DNA of 64,000 nt from Microbacterium sp. BR1. GTDB taxonomy: Bacteria > Actinomycetota > Actinomycetes > Actinomycetales > Microbacteriaceae. The DNA is taken from NCBI RefSeq assembly GCF_002812725.1, contig NZ_NMUN01000003.1, forward strand, positions 124,001 to 188,000, in the 5' to 3' direction. Positions 46,576 to 57,139 of the stretch are shown here, in pieces (position 1 is the stretch's first letter; the number at the start of each line of letters is the position of its first letter). The notes under the pieces are model-generated. The model was not told the DNA's origin and searched no databases. It saw nothing but the letters and a program-made list of their open reading frames with translations. A program made the translations under genes and the position numbers.

Positions 46576-47886
46576 CTACGGGCGCCCCATACCCAGGTAC
46601 GTCCACCCCGCGGCGCGCCAGGCCACCGCATCCAGGCAGTTGCGCCCGTCCACGACGATCGGATTCGAAACGAGCGCGGCCGCGCGCACGGGGTCCAGGT
46701 CCCGACGGTAGGCGTCCCACTCGGTCACCACGATGACGGCGTCCGCGCCGGCGAGCGCTTCGTCGAGGTCGCGCGCGAACGACAACTGCGGGTAGGCCCG
46801 CGCGGCGTTGTCGATCGCCGCGGGGTCCGTGACGACGACGTGGGCACCCAACCCCTTCAGGCCGACGGCCACGTCGAGCGCGGGTGAATCGCGGATGTCG
46901 TCGCTGTGGGGCTTGAACGCGGCGCCCAGCACCGCCACCTTCTTCTCGAAGAGGGTTCCGTCGAGCGCATCGACGACCATCTGCACGGCCCGTTCACGGC
47001 GCCTGAGGTTGATCGCATCGACCTCGCGCAGAAAGGCGACGGACTCGCCCCGGCCGAGCTCCTCGGCGCGCGCCGAGAACGCCCGGATGTCTTTCGGGAG
47101 GCATCCGCCGCCGAACCCGATCCCCGCACCGAGGAAGCGCCGGCCGATGCGGACATCGTGCCCGATCGCGTCGGCGAGTTGTGTCACGTCTGCTCCGGTG
47201 ACCTCGGCGATCTCGGCCATGGCGTTGATGAACGAGATCTTGGTCGCGAGAAACGCGTTCGCCGCCACTTTGACCAGCTCGGCGGTCGCGTAGTCGGTGA
47301 CGATGAAGGGCGTCCCGCTCGCCACCGCGGGGTGGTAGACGTCCCGGAGGATGTCGGCTGCCCGAAGGCCGTCGGGACCGCTCGGTACACCCGCCACCAG
47401 ACGGTCGGGTTCGATCGTGTCTTGCACGGCCCAGCCCTCACGGAGGAACTCCGGGTTCCAGACCAGCGTCGCTCCGGTGGGCGCTATCCGCTTCGCCAGG
47501 CGCTCCGCGGTGCCGACGGGGACGGTCGACTTCCCGGCGACGACGTCGCCCGGCTGAAGGTGGGGGATGAGCGCGTCGATCGCCGCGTCGACGAACGTCA
47601 GGTCCGCCGCGTCACCGCCGCGCTGCTGCGGAGTGCCCACACCGATGAAGTGCACCGCGGCCCCGGCAGCGGCGGCGATGTCGGTCGTGAACCGGAGCTT
47701 TCCGGCGTTGATGCCCTCGGTCAGGATCTCGGTGAGGCCGGGCTCGAAGAAGGGCGCTCGAGCGTTCGACAGCGCTTCGATCTTGTTTGCGTCGACATCG
47801 ATCCCGACGACGTCGTGACCGATCGATGCCATCGCGGCGGCATGGACGGCACCGAGATAACCGCAGCCGATGACAGACAGGCGCAT
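46576..47886 (-). CDS. ugd: UDP-glucose 6-dehydrogenase
   Basis: Oxidises UDP-glucose twice to UDP-glucuronate using NAD+. The 436-residue protein shows LSVIGCGYLGAVHAA (NAD binding), GVGTPQQ, KSTVPVGTA, NPEFLREGWAV, a central Lys in VKVAANAFLATKISF, GFGGGCLPKDI with the catalytic Cys, and VAVLGAAFKPHSDDIRDSP at the C-terminal domain. These are the usual landmarks of the family. The ATG at 47886 has AAAGG upstream. It faces the UXS gene end to end, forming a route UDP-Glc, UDP-GlcA, UDP-Xyl. Confidence 0.97.
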   Translation of the reverse strand: MRLSVIGCGYLGAVHAAAMASIGHDVVGIDVDANKIEALSNARAPFFEPGLTEILTEGINAGKLRFTTDIAAAAGAAVHFIGVGTPQQRGGDAADLTFVDAAIDALIPHLQPGDVVAGKSTVPVGTAERLAKRIAPTGATLVWNPEFLREGWAVQDTIEPDRLVAGVPSGPDGLRAADILRDVYHPAVASGTPFIVTDYATAELVKVAANAFLATKISFINAMAEIAEVTGADVTQLADAIGHDVRIGRRFLGAGIGFGGGCLPKDIRAFSARAEELGRGESVAFLREVDAINLRRRERAVQMVVDALDGTLFEKKVAVLGAAFKPHSDDIRDSPALDVAVGLKGLGAHVVVTDPAAIDNAARAYPQLSFARDLDEALAGADAVIVVTEWDAYRRDLDPVRAAALVSNPIVVDGRNCLDAVAWRAAGWTYLGMGRP

Positions 47887-47939
47887 GGAGGGACCTTTCG
47901 TTGAGAAAATGGGAGGGTAGGCCGCGTGTGCGAGGCTGC

Positions 47940-49868
47940 TCAGCAGCCCTCGACTCGGAAGAGGCGCGCGCTCGGTCCCTCCGAGTCGACCAGCACGAGG
48001 TGAGACGAGGTTCGGAGATCGTTCAGACCGGCCATCTCGACCCCCGAGTCGGGATTGCTGAAGACGTTGGCTGCGCCGAAATCGAGGACGTGCGTCACGC
48101 CGAGTCGCTCGATCGCCTCGCAGACGCCCGGATCGTCGTCGATATTCACGAGGTTCTTCTGAACGTAGAGTTCATCGTCGTCGCGGCTGCCGAAGACGTG
48201 CTTGTCGACGACCTGCCTCCCGCCCAGCGCATACGCCAAGGACGCGCCCGTCCACGGGTTGCCGAGGATCAGCGCGTCCTCGGGGGTCGTTTCTTTCAAC
48301 CTGTCGATCAGCGCCCGTTCCTGGCTGGTGAGGAGAGCCGAGGTCGAGCTGAAAGCGTATGAAGCGCGCGCGTCGTTCGCCACGGCCGTGACATTGGGGC
48401 CCACGCCGACGGAGAGGAGTGCTGCAGAAGCCGCGATCGAGAGCACCGCTCGAAACCATCGAGGCGCCGACCATCGGTGCAGGAGCCATTCCGCTCCGTC
48501 TACGACCGCGAGCACACCGGCGGTCACCACCGGGATACCGACGACCGGAAGCAACGCCGCCAGCCGGAACGAATCGTTGTACCAGGGATTGGTGATCAGG
48601 TCCCGGATGAAGGTTCCCGCCGGAAGGCCCGACGCGACGACGAACATGAGTGCCGCAACCGCGAAGGGAACCGCGACCCTCAGGTACGTCAGGGGCCGTC
48701 GTGCGATCGCGATGAACCCCAAGAGGATCAGGAGGGACGTCACCACGGTGATCGGGTACGCCCGGGGGCTGAGCAGCGCCGCCTCGCCGAAGGCCTGGGC
48801 GGTGCTCTGCCAGGCGCCCCAGCCGGACATCGCACTGCCTGTGCGCGCGAAGCGCCACAGCAGAAGTCCGCCCGCGGCCAAGCCTCCCGCGATCACCGCG
48901 GTCCGAACCCAGGTACGCCGCTCTCGCCTGTCAAACGCGGTTCTGAGCATCTCGGCGAGTGCTGCAGCCGCACCGAACGCGTAGAGGGCGAGAAATGCAT
49001 TCGGGTGCGAGAGTCCGACCGCGGCGCAGATCACGAGCAACACGACCGCAGCCCGGACCAGAGGTGCCCGGCCCGATGAGCGCAGGAGCAGGAACACCGC
49101 GGCGAGTCCCGCAGGGAGGATCGCATAGCCGGTCATGTTCGGGTAGAGCACACCGAAGTAGAGGAGCAGGATCGGGAACGCTCCGAAGCCCGTCGAGAGG
49201 GCCGCCGCGCTCCACAGCGCCGCCGCCCGCTCGCGGAAGACGACCGCCGCCAGTGCCATCGACGACGCGGGCCAGATGACCCCGGCGATGGCGAGGTTCG
49301 CGGCGTTGACGGCGACCGGGATGCTGACTCCGGTGGTCTGCGCGGCGAGGGTGACGTAACTGTGCCATCCGTTCGGATAGAACCCGATGTCGGACGTGCG
49401 TCCGACCGCGAATGCAGACGCGTCGGCGGCATCGAGGGTGAGTCGAATGGAGCCCAGATGAACGATGTTGTCGAACGTCTGCGAGATGTTTTCGGGGTCG
49501 CCGAACACGTAGACGAGTTGAGCGACGATGATCGTCGCCGCCAGCACCAGCCCGGCGACCGTAGAAACGATCGCGCGCACGGGCGGTCGCTCGACCGGTT
49601 CTCTCCCCACCCATCGGCGCAGCCCGAACGCCACCGCCGCTGCTACCGCCGTGACGATCGCGACGGGGATGACCGACCACGGTAGGCCGATCAGGGGGGC
49701 GAGATTCGCCGCGATCGCGACGATGGCCGTGGAAATCGCCGGCACGAGCAGGTACGGCGTGAGCGCACGGGGGTTCCAGCCGGCCATTCGGACGATGAGA
49801 CCCGGCAGGACGATGAGCGCGACAGCGACGCAGAACGGTGCAACGGCCACCAGCCAAGACCCGCCCAT
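47940..49868 (-). CDS. DUF6541-like multi-span membrane protein
   Basis: A 642-residue protein with about fourteen hydrophobic segments and a C-terminal domain of about 110 residues (from TSQERALIDRL). The region TFDNIVHLGSIRLTLDAADAS and YPNGWHSYVTLAAQ in the first large loop, and the ALILGNPWTGASLAYALGGRQ segment near the end, match actinobacterial DUF6541 proteins, which are probably GT-C-like enzymes of surface glycan assembly. The ATG at 49868 is preferred for its AGGAG ribosome binding site; a GTG at 49883 is the alternative. Function is inferred from layout and context only. Confidence 0.75.
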   Translation of the reverse strand: MGGSWLVAVAPFCVAVALIVLPGLIVRMAGWNPRALTPYLLVPAISTAIVAIAANLAPLIGLPWSVIPVAIVTAVAAAVAFGLRRWVGREPVERPPVRAIVSTVAGLVLAATIIVAQLVYVFGDPENISQTFDNIVHLGSIRLTLDAADASAFAVGRTSDIGFYPNGWHSYVTLAAQTTGVSIPVAVNAANLAIAGVIWPASSMALAAVVFRERAAALWSAAALSTGFGAFPILLLYFGVLYPNMTGYAILPAGLAAVFLLLRSSGRAPLVRAAVVLLVICAAVGLSHPNAFLALYAFGAAAALAEMLRTAFDRRERRTWVRTAVIAGGLAAGGLLLWRFARTGSAMSGWGAWQSTAQAFGEAALLSPRAYPITVVTSLLILLGFIAIARRPLTYLRVAVPFAVAALMFVVASGLPAGTFIRDLITNPWYNDSFRLAALLPVVGIPVVTAGVLAVVDGAEWLLHRWSAPRWFRAVLSIAASAALLSVGVGPNVTAVANDARASYAFSSTSALLTSQERALIDRLKETTPEDALILGNPWTGASLAYALGGRQVVDKHVFGSRDDDELYVQKNLVNIDDDPGVCEAIERLGVTHVLDFGAANVFSNPDSGVEMAGLNDLRTSSHLVLVDSEGPSARLFRVEGC

Positions 49869-49961
49869 TCCGACTCCTGTCACTGTTGACGACCGTCAGC
49901 AATGCTAACGGAGCGATTCCGGTGCATTGCTGAAGCAGGTCCCGCGGGTAGTCCGGGGTAG

Positions 49962-51164
<1,203 letters not shown>

Positions 51165-51266
51165 CTGTCGAGCGGCCCCGCAGACGCTATACCCGGAAGC
51201 GGGACCGAGTGCCGGCACGGCGTGTCGCATCCTCTCGCGGCGCGAAGGCCGACCCCGGCCCGGAAG

Positions 51267-51272
51267 TAGACT
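51267..51272 (+). promoter_or_regulatory. putative -10 hexamer for the wzm-like gene
   Basis: TAGACT lies 7 nt before the GTG at 51280, with no ribosome binding site between. Confidence 0.4.
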
Positions 51273-51279
51273 CGCATGC

Positions 51280-52071
51280 GTGACCACCGCCGCCGTCGGT
51301 AGCCCCGGCTCCGCCCGGCGATACCTGCACTCCCTCTGGCTGCTCTCGGCCCGCGATCTGAGGGTCCGGTACGCCACGAGCGCCCTCGGTTACCTGTGGT
51401 CGATCCTCGATCCGCTCGTGATGAGCGCGATCTACTGGTTCGTCTTCACGCAGATCTTCCAGCGGACGGTTGGGCACGATCCGTACATCGTGTTCCTGAT
51501 CACCGCTCTGCTGCCGTGGGTGTGGTTCAACTCCGCCGTCTCGGACTTCACGCGGGCGTTCAACAAGGACGCGCGTCTCGTGCGCTCCACGGCGATTCCC
51601 CGTTCGATCTGGGTCAACCGCATCGTCCTCAGCAAGGGTGTCGAATTCCTGTTCTCCCTCCCCGTGCTGGTCGCTTTCGCCATCGTCGCGGGCGCGCCGG
51701 TCGGCTGGGGGCTGCTCTGGTTCCCGGTTGCGATAGTCCTGCAGACGGCGTTGCTCGTCGGCCTCGGCCTGCTGGTGGCACCGTTGTGCGTGCTGTACAC
51801 CGACCTCGAGCGCACCACCAAGCTGATCCTCCGCGTGCTCTTCTACGCCTCGCCGATCATCTACAGCGTGGGCGACCTGCCGGGCATCTTTCCCCAGCTG
51901 GCGGCGTTCAATCCGCTGTCGGGCATCTTCACCCTCTACCGCGTCGGGTTCTTCCCCGAGGTGTGGGACACCCTCAGTGTCGTCGTCGGTGCTCTCATGT
52001 GCCTCGCCTTCCTCGGGCTCGGAATCCTGGTGTTCCGGGGGCTCGAACGACCCGTCCTGAAGGAGCTCTGA
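51280..52071 (+). CDS. galactan-type polysaccharide ABC transporter, permease
   Basis: A 263-residue ABC-2 class permease of the Wzm/TagG type. It has LWLLSARDLRVRYATSALGYLWSILDPL near the start (the amphipathic entry helix), about six membrane segments, STAIPRSIWVNRIVL and FYASPIIYSVGDLPG. Its place between glf and GlfT1/GlfT2-like genes matches the mycobacterial galactan exporter locus (Rv3781-Rv3783 with glfT1), so the substrate is probably a lipid-linked galactan. The GTG at 51280 is chosen for alignment and for the TAGACT hexamer. The stop overlaps the ATPase start as TGATG. Confidence 0.92.
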   Translation: MTTAAVGSPGSARRYLHSLWLLSARDLRVRYATSALGYLWSILDPLVMSAIYWFVFTQIFQRTVGHDPYIVFLITALLPWVWFNSAVSDFTRAFNKDARLVRSTAIPRSIWVNRIVLSKGVEFLFSLPVLVAFAIVAGAPVGWGLLWFPVAIVLQTALLVGLGLLVAPLCVLYTDLERTTKLILRVLFYASPIIYSVGDLPGIFPQLAAFNPLSGIFTLYRVGFFPEVWDTLSVVVGALMCLAFLGLGILVFRGLERPVLKEL

Positions 52072-52817
52072 TGGGCGGGGCAGCCATCGAGGTGCGCGAC
52101 CTCGGCATCCGGTTCCGGCGCAACCGCCGCGGACGTCGCAGCTTCAAGGACCTGTTCGCCGGGTCATCCCGCCGCGTTCGTCCGAACGAATTCTGGGCGC
52201 TACGAAACGTCTCGTTCGACGTGCAGCCGGGGGAGTCGATCGGCGTGGTCGGCCGCAACGGGCAGGGCAAGTCGACCCTCCTGAAGCTCGTCGCACGGGT
52301 ACTGATCGCCGACGAGGGCAGTGTGCGCGTCAACGGCGGCGTCGCACCGCTGATCGAGATCACGGGCGGCTTCGTCGGCGACTTGACGGTGCGCGAGAAC
52401 GTCCGCCTGACGGCCGGTCTGCACGGGATGTCCCGCGCCGAGGTCGCTCGGAGGTTCGACGGCATCATCGACTTCGCCGAGTTGCACGACTCGGTCGACA
52501 CGCCCTACAAGCACCTGTCGAGCGGCATGAAGGTGCGGCTCGCGTTCGCGGTCGTCTCGCAGCTCGAAGAGCCGATCCTGCTGGTCGACGAGGTGCTCGC
52601 GGTGGGGGACAAGGCCTTCAAGGAGAAGTGCTACCGCCGGATCGATGAGCTGCTGGCCGAGGGGCGCACGCTCTTCTTCGTCTCGCACAACGAACGCGAC
52701 CTGCGCCGTTTCTGCACGCGCGGTCTCTACCTCGACAAGCATCGGCTCGTGCTGGACGGCCCGATCGACGAGGTCCTCGACCGGTACAACGCCGACCACA
52801 ACAGCCCCCCGGCCTAG
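52071..52817 (+). CDS. galactan-type polysaccharide ABC transporter, ATP-binding protein
   Basis: The 248-residue ATPase paired with the permease encoded just before. Walker A reads GRNGQGKST (Gln where many have Ser), followed by VAPLIEITGGFVGDLTVRENV, signature LSSGMKVRLAFA, Walker B ILLVDE and FFVSHNERDL as switch. The N-terminal insertion (RRNRRGRRSFKDLFAGSS) before the Walker A is typical of this transporter class. It has no C-terminal glycan-binding domain. The ATG at 52071 has AGGAG about 5 nt upstream. It converges on the GlfT1-like gene with 18 nt between stops. Confidence 0.94.
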   Translation: MGGAAIEVRDLGIRFRRNRRGRRSFKDLFAGSSRRVRPNEFWALRNVSFDVQPGESIGVVGRNGQGKSTLLKLVARVLIADEGSVRVNGGVAPLIEITGGFVGDLTVRENVRLTAGLHGMSRAEVARRFDGIIDFAELHDSVDTPYKHLSSGMKVRLAFAVVSQLEEPILLVDEVLAVGDKAFKEKCYRRIDELLAEGRTLFFVSHNERDLRRFCTRGLYLDKHRLVLDGPIDEVLDRYNADHNSPPA

Positions 52818-52835
52818 CCGGTCCCTCCGACAGGC

Positions 52836-53834
52836 TCAGCGCGGCGCGGCCTCGAGCGCGGGCATCGGCTCCCACGACGCATCCCGCGCGATCTTGCGTC
52901 CATCGCGCAGGCCTCGCCACAGGTTGCTCGTCCCGCGCACGGTGTGCTCGACGAACACCAGGCGGATCAGTTCCTTCGCGAAGGTGAGGAACGTGCCGAC
53001 CGCGAAGCGGACAGGCCGATGGGCGCCGTGCGCCTGGAAGTAGTGCCGCATGTGGCCGCGGTTGCGCATGATGTAGTACCGATACGCGTTGCTGGAGGCG
53101 TTCAGGTGCCGCACGCCCATGTCCCACTGGCGGATCTCGCGGGTGCGGCGCAGCACGAACTCGTCCACGATGACCGCGGTCGTCTGTCGAGATGCGAGCC
53201 AGCCGTACACCGAGTCGTCCCAGTAGATGAAGAAGCGCGGATCGGGCAGGCCGATCTTCTGCACGATGTCGCGGTGGATGAACATCCCCTCGAAGCATCC
53301 GGAGTTCATCTCGCGATAACCCGACTCGTCGAAGCCCGCGGGGGCGAACGGGATCGGGATGCCGAGGGGGATCGACAGGCGGTACTGCCAGTAGAACTCG
53401 CTGCCGTCGTAGTCGTAGCGGCGCCCCTGGATGCTCTTGAAGCGCGGCGCCCACGCGCCCATGCGGGCGAGGCCGTCGGGCAGGACCTCGACGTCGTCGT
53501 CCATGAGCCACATCCACGTCGATCCGAGGTCGTACGCGACGCGCATGCCCTCGCTGAACCCGCCGGACCCGCCCGTGTTGGTCTCGAGGCGGCGGTAGAT
53601 GATCGTGGCGGGGATCTGCTCGCGGAAGGACTCGACGACCTCGGCGGTGTCATCGACCGAGGCGTTGTCGATCACGACGACACGGCCCGGGTGCGGGTCC
53701 ATCCGCACGATCGACGCGAGCAGCTTCGACAGCAGCGCGGAACGGTTGTACGTCACGATCGCGATCGTCGCCGATGCGGGGTCGAACGCCTCGCGCTCGT
53801 GGACGCTGGCTTCCGTATTCGTCGTCGTGGTCAT
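52836..53834 (-). CDS. GT2 galactofuranosyltransferase (GlfT1-like)
   Basis: A 332-residue GT2 enzyme, probably the initiating galactofuranosyltransferase that adds the first Galf residues to a lipid-linked primer. It has IAIVTYNRSALLSKLLASI, VVIDNASVDDT, NTGGSGGFSEGM (a segment shared by Galf-transferases), MWLMDDDVEVLP with the DDD metal site, and FFIYWDDSVYGWLASR for the catalytic Asp region. The ATG at 53834 overlaps the GlfT2-like gene by ATGA, so both are translated from one message. The glf and exporter genes converge on it. Confidence 0.9.
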   Translation of the reverse strand: MTTTTNTEASVHEREAFDPASATIAIVTYNRSALLSKLLASIVRMDPHPGRVVVIDNASVDDTAEVVESFREQIPATIIYRRLETNTGGSGGFSEGMRVAYDLGSTWMWLMDDDVEVLPDGLARMGAWAPRFKSIQGRRYDYDGSEFYWQYRLSIPLGIPIPFAPAGFDESGYREMNSGCFEGMFIHRDIVQKIGLPDPRFFIYWDDSVYGWLASRQTTAVIVDEFVLRRTREIRQWDMGVRHLNASSNAYRYYIMRNRGHMRHYFQAHGAHRPVRFAVGTFLTFAKELIRLVFVEHTVRGTSNLWRGLRDGRKIARDASWEPMPALEAAPR

Positions 53835-55741
53835 GATCGTCCCTCGAACGTGCCCTTCCAGGCGGCTTGCGAGCTCAGCTGCTCGGCATCCGCCCTGTAC
53901 CGCTTCGCCAGCGAGGACCACTCGCGGCGGAGGCGGCGGTGGAGCAGAACAGTATCCATCAGGAGCCGACGGTACTGACCGCGGTCGCGCGTGTAGACGT
54001 TCTTGCCCGACCCGTCGGCGGCGCTGACCAGGGCGCTGTCGAACTGCGGAACCCGCCACCAGTGGGCGTCGCCCTTGGCGAACTCGACCTCGGGGTGTTC
54101 CACGTTCTCGGGCCGCGGCTTGTGCAGCCAATGCGCAGCGAGCGTCCGGAGCGTGAAGATACGCAGGCGCATGCCCGTCGGACTGTCGAACTCGTGCGTG
54201 CGCTTGCGTCCGAACACCTGGCGACCGCGGCGGGCGCGCATCGGAACACCGGAGTCCTTGTGGATGATCGTCTCTGGGAATTCCGCGGCGAGCTTGCGCG
54301 CCGCGGGCATCGCGGTGGCGAGTCCGGCGCGCATATGGGCCGGTCCCGAGAGGATGTCGCGCAGCGCCCGGTGGCGAAGCGTGACCGGGTAATACTGCAT
54401 CATCATGAGGTGCTTCAGATCGACACGTCGGCTGTGGCGCAGGAGCGTGCCGCCCTCGGGCTGACCCGAGTGCAGCAGCGCGGCGACGATCCGATTGCGA
54501 GCGTGGAAGTACGCCTGCCAATCGAGCGAATCGTCCTTGCCGAGCCACGAAACGTGCCAGAGTGCGACGCCCGGAACCGAGACCGTCGGAAAGCCCGCCT
54601 CTCCGGCACGCAGGCAATATTCGGCATCATCCCACTTGATGAAGGCGGGCAGGGACAGCCCGACCGCTTTCAGTGTCTCGACGGGGATGAGGCACATCCA
54701 CCAGCCGTTGTAGTCGGCGTCGAGCCGCGCGTGCAGCTCGGGTGTCTGCCGCAGGTTCGCGACGCTGAAGTCGTGCGGCATGCGCTCCTGATTGAGCGTC
54801 CGCCACATGAACGGGGCTTCGTCGACGACTTCGGCCCAGGCATGAAGTTTCGGGCGATCCAGCAGGTCGAACATGTGCGCGCCGACGATCGTGGGAACGC
54901 TCGCGTACTGGCCGAAGACGATCGAGCGCCGGACGGACTCGGGCTCGATCCGGACGTCGTCGTCGAGGAGCTGGACGAAGCCGCTCTCGCCCGCGTCGAG
55001 CGTCTCGGACATCGCTCGGGCGAATCCGCCGGAACCGCCGAGGTTCGGCTGCCGGATGATCCGCAGCTTGTCTCCGAGTGCTTCGGCGACGCCCGGGTAC
55101 GCGGCCTCGTCCTCGACGTTCACGGTGCCCTGGTCGATCACCAGGATGCGGTCGATGAACTCCAGAGCCTCGGGCGCATCCGCGAGCGCGCCGAGGGTGC
55201 CGACGCAGTAGTCGGGCTTGTTGTATGTCGTGATGCCGAGTGTGGCGCCCCCCGTGCGGATGGGAGCCTGCTCGGTCGTCCATTCCGCGCCCTCGAGCAC
55301 GGCGTTCGAGTCGTCGGCCACGACATCGAACCAGATCCAGCCGCCATCGCTGTACTGGTCGAGGCGCAGATCGAACGACGAGGTGGCGTCCCCGGCCACC
55401 TCGCGCGTCTCGAGTCGCTGCCGCGCCCCCTGGCCGTTCGACCGGTAGACCAGCAGCGTCGCACGCCCCGTCGTCCGCACGGTCAGGCGGACATCGCGGA
55501 CGGGCGTCCAGTGCTGCCAGTACGAAGCGGGAAAGGCGTTGAAGTAGGTCCCGAGTGAGACGCGGCGCCCAGCGAGGATTCGTGCACGACGGCGATCGAG
55601 GATGTTGCCGAGGTGCGCGCGACTCGAGACGCGCACGGGCTGCTCGTCGACGACAGACCAGGTCTCGGGGTCGGCGTACAGCGGCAGGAGGTCCGGGTCG
55701 CGATCGAGGGGGAAGACGACATGTTGCAGGACGTGAGTCAC
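53831..55741 (-). CDS. GT2 galactofuranosyltransferase (GlfT2-like)
   Basis: 636 residues, about the length of mycobacterial GlfT2, the bifunctional polymerase that builds the Galf chain. The N-terminal part (about 1-160) is a beta-rich domain. The GT2 core follows: LGITTYNKPDYCVGTL, VNVEDEAAYPG, NLGGSGGFARAM, VQLLDDDVRIEPES with the DDD site, FIKWDDAEYCLRAGEAGF, and ALWHVSWLGKDDSLDWQAYF, which includes the His and Asp-Asp characteristic of GlfT2. A helical C-terminal domain ends the protein. GTG at 55741 has a GGAGAAATC ribosome binding site. It heads the pair with GlfT1. Confidence 0.93.
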   Translation of the reverse strand: MTHVLQHVVFPLDRDPDLLPLYADPETWSVVDEQPVRVSSRAHLGNILDRRRARILAGRRVSLGTYFNAFPASYWQHWTPVRDVRLTVRTTGRATLLVYRSNGQGARQRLETREVAGDATSSFDLRLDQYSDGGWIWFDVVADDSNAVLEGAEWTTEQAPIRTGGATLGITTYNKPDYCVGTLGALADAPEALEFIDRILVIDQGTVNVEDEAAYPGVAEALGDKLRIIRQPNLGGSGGFARAMSETLDAGESGFVQLLDDDVRIEPESVRRSIVFGQYASVPTIVGAHMFDLLDRPKLHAWAEVVDEAPFMWRTLNQERMPHDFSVANLRQTPELHARLDADYNGWWMCLIPVETLKAVGLSLPAFIKWDDAEYCLRAGEAGFPTVSVPGVALWHVSWLGKDDSLDWQAYFHARNRIVAALLHSGQPEGGTLLRHSRRVDLKHLMMMQYYPVTLRHRALRDILSGPAHMRAGLATAMPAARKLAAEFPETIIHKDSGVPMRARRGRQVFGRKRTHEFDSPTGMRLRIFTLRTLAAHWLHKPRPENVEHPEVEFAKGDAHWWRVPQFDSALVSAADGSGKNVYTRDRGQYRRLLMDTVLLHRRLRREWSSLAKRYRADAEQLSSQAAWKGTFEGRS

Positions 55742-55795
55742 GGGCGATTTCTCCGGGAGTGGGCGGGCGCGCAGGCGTCGTGCCGACAGTGCAGC

Positions 55796-57139
55796 CTACC
55801 CCGCGCGATCGAGCGGTTGCTGGGGGAGCGCCGGGGGCACGTTTGTCGGCGCGGCTGATCGGATGCCATCCCGCCACGACCGGCTGAGCCCCGCACGCAC
55901 GACGCAGACGACGAGCAGGAGCCACCCGAATCCGCTGAGCGTGAAGCTCTCGAACATCGAATCGACGAGCAGGGTGACCAGGATGAGCGGTGTCCAGGCG
56001 TAGAGGACGGAGCGACGCTTGCTCGCCACCAACCATGAGCGGACGACCGCGAGCGCGCACATTCCGGCGAAGAGCAGGAAACCCACCCATCCGGACTGCA
56101 GAAGCACGTCGAAGTACGCGTTCAGGGCGGTCGCGTGCGACTCGTTCGTGATGATGTTGATCGACGCGAACGGGAACTCGGACGTCGGCCACGGGCCGAA
56201 CCATCCCCAGCCCTGAATCGGGCGGAAGCGCACGTAGATCAGGATCGTGTCCCAGAGCTCGGCGCGAGTCGCGAAGTCGGAACCGGCGTTCAGGAGCGCG
56301 ACGATCGCATTCCGGAAGAAGTACGCGATCGTGCCGCCGAAGACGAGGAGTGCCAGCAGGGCGATCTGGAGGGTCCTTCGCTGCGCGGCGGGGGCGTGGC
56401 GGACGAGAGCCAGCGCGCCGGTGGCGAGGGCGACCGCGAGAGCGAGAACGAACACCGTCGGAGACGCGGACAGGATGGCGAGGAGCCCGCCGAGCACGAG
56501 TGAGAAGATCGCGAGGCCGCGCGGGATCGACCGGGTCCGCCACTCGATGACGAACGTGATGAGGGCGATCACCGCGACGAAGCCGAGCATGTTGCGCGTG
56601 CCGAAGATGCCCTGGACCGGACCGCCGAGGGCGATGTTGCCCTGGATGCCGAGGAATCTGATCGGTATGTCGAGCAGGATGCCGGAGAGGATCTCGAGGG
56701 CGAGCGACAGCGAGAGGAGGGCGCGGAGAGTGTCGCCGAGGGCACGCATGGTCTGCAGGGTGTCGCGAACGTGAGCGACCACGATCGCGAGAAACGCCGG
56801 TCCCGCGAGCACGAGCCAGCCGACGAGCGTTCGGGGGGGCTCCGTGCTCCACACGGCCGTTGCCAGCAGCCACACGAGGAACAGCACGAGAGTCGAGGGG
56901 ACGAGGCGCATCAGCACGAGCTCGTGTCGACGGCGGACGAGTATCGCGATGCCGACGGCGCACAGCCCCGCGACGATCGTGGCGTAGGCCGTGACCCCCG
57001 CCGTCCTCTGGATCGCGAAAGACAGCGCGATGGAGCCGAAGACGGCGAGCGTGAACGCGCGCGCGAAGGCGGCGGAGTCGAGTGCGTCCCAGACCCACTC
57101 GAGCAGGGGATGCCGAGGCAACCCCGCGGGATTCGTCAC
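55796..57139 (-). CDS. O-antigen ligase/polymerase family membrane protein (copy 2)
   Basis: A 447-residue protein with about ten to twelve membrane segments and a large extracytoplasmic loop. The loop region holds ATRAELWDTILIYVRFRPIQGWGWF, matching the Wzy_C/WaaL pattern in which Arg and a GxGxF turn follow the loop. It probably polymerises or ligates a lipid-linked glycan outside the membrane. The GTG at 57139 overlaps the stop of the first ligase gene (GTGA). A proline-rich C-terminus (NVPPALPQQPLD) is cytoplasmic. It lies 54 nt before the GlfT2 gene on the same strand, linking it to the galactan module. Confidence 0.85.
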   Translation of the reverse strand: MTNPAGLPRHPLLEWVWDALDSAAFARAFTLAVFGSIALSFAIQRTAGVTAYATIVAGLCAVGIAILVRRRHELVLMRLVPSTLVLFLVWLLATAVWSTEPPRTLVGWLVLAGPAFLAIVVAHVRDTLQTMRALGDTLRALLSLSLALEILSGILLDIPIRFLGIQGNIALGGPVQGIFGTRNMLGFVAVIALITFVIEWRTRSIPRGLAIFSLVLGGLLAILSASPTVFVLALAVALATGALALVRHAPAAQRRTLQIALLALLVFGGTIAYFFRNAIVALLNAGSDFATRAELWDTILIYVRFRPIQGWGWFGPWPTSEFPFASINIITNESHATALNAYFDVLLQSGWVGFLLFAGMCALAVVRSWLVASKRRSVLYAWTPLILVTLLVDSMFESFTLSGFGWLLLVVCVVRAGLSRSWRDGIRSAAPTNVPPALPQQPLDRAG

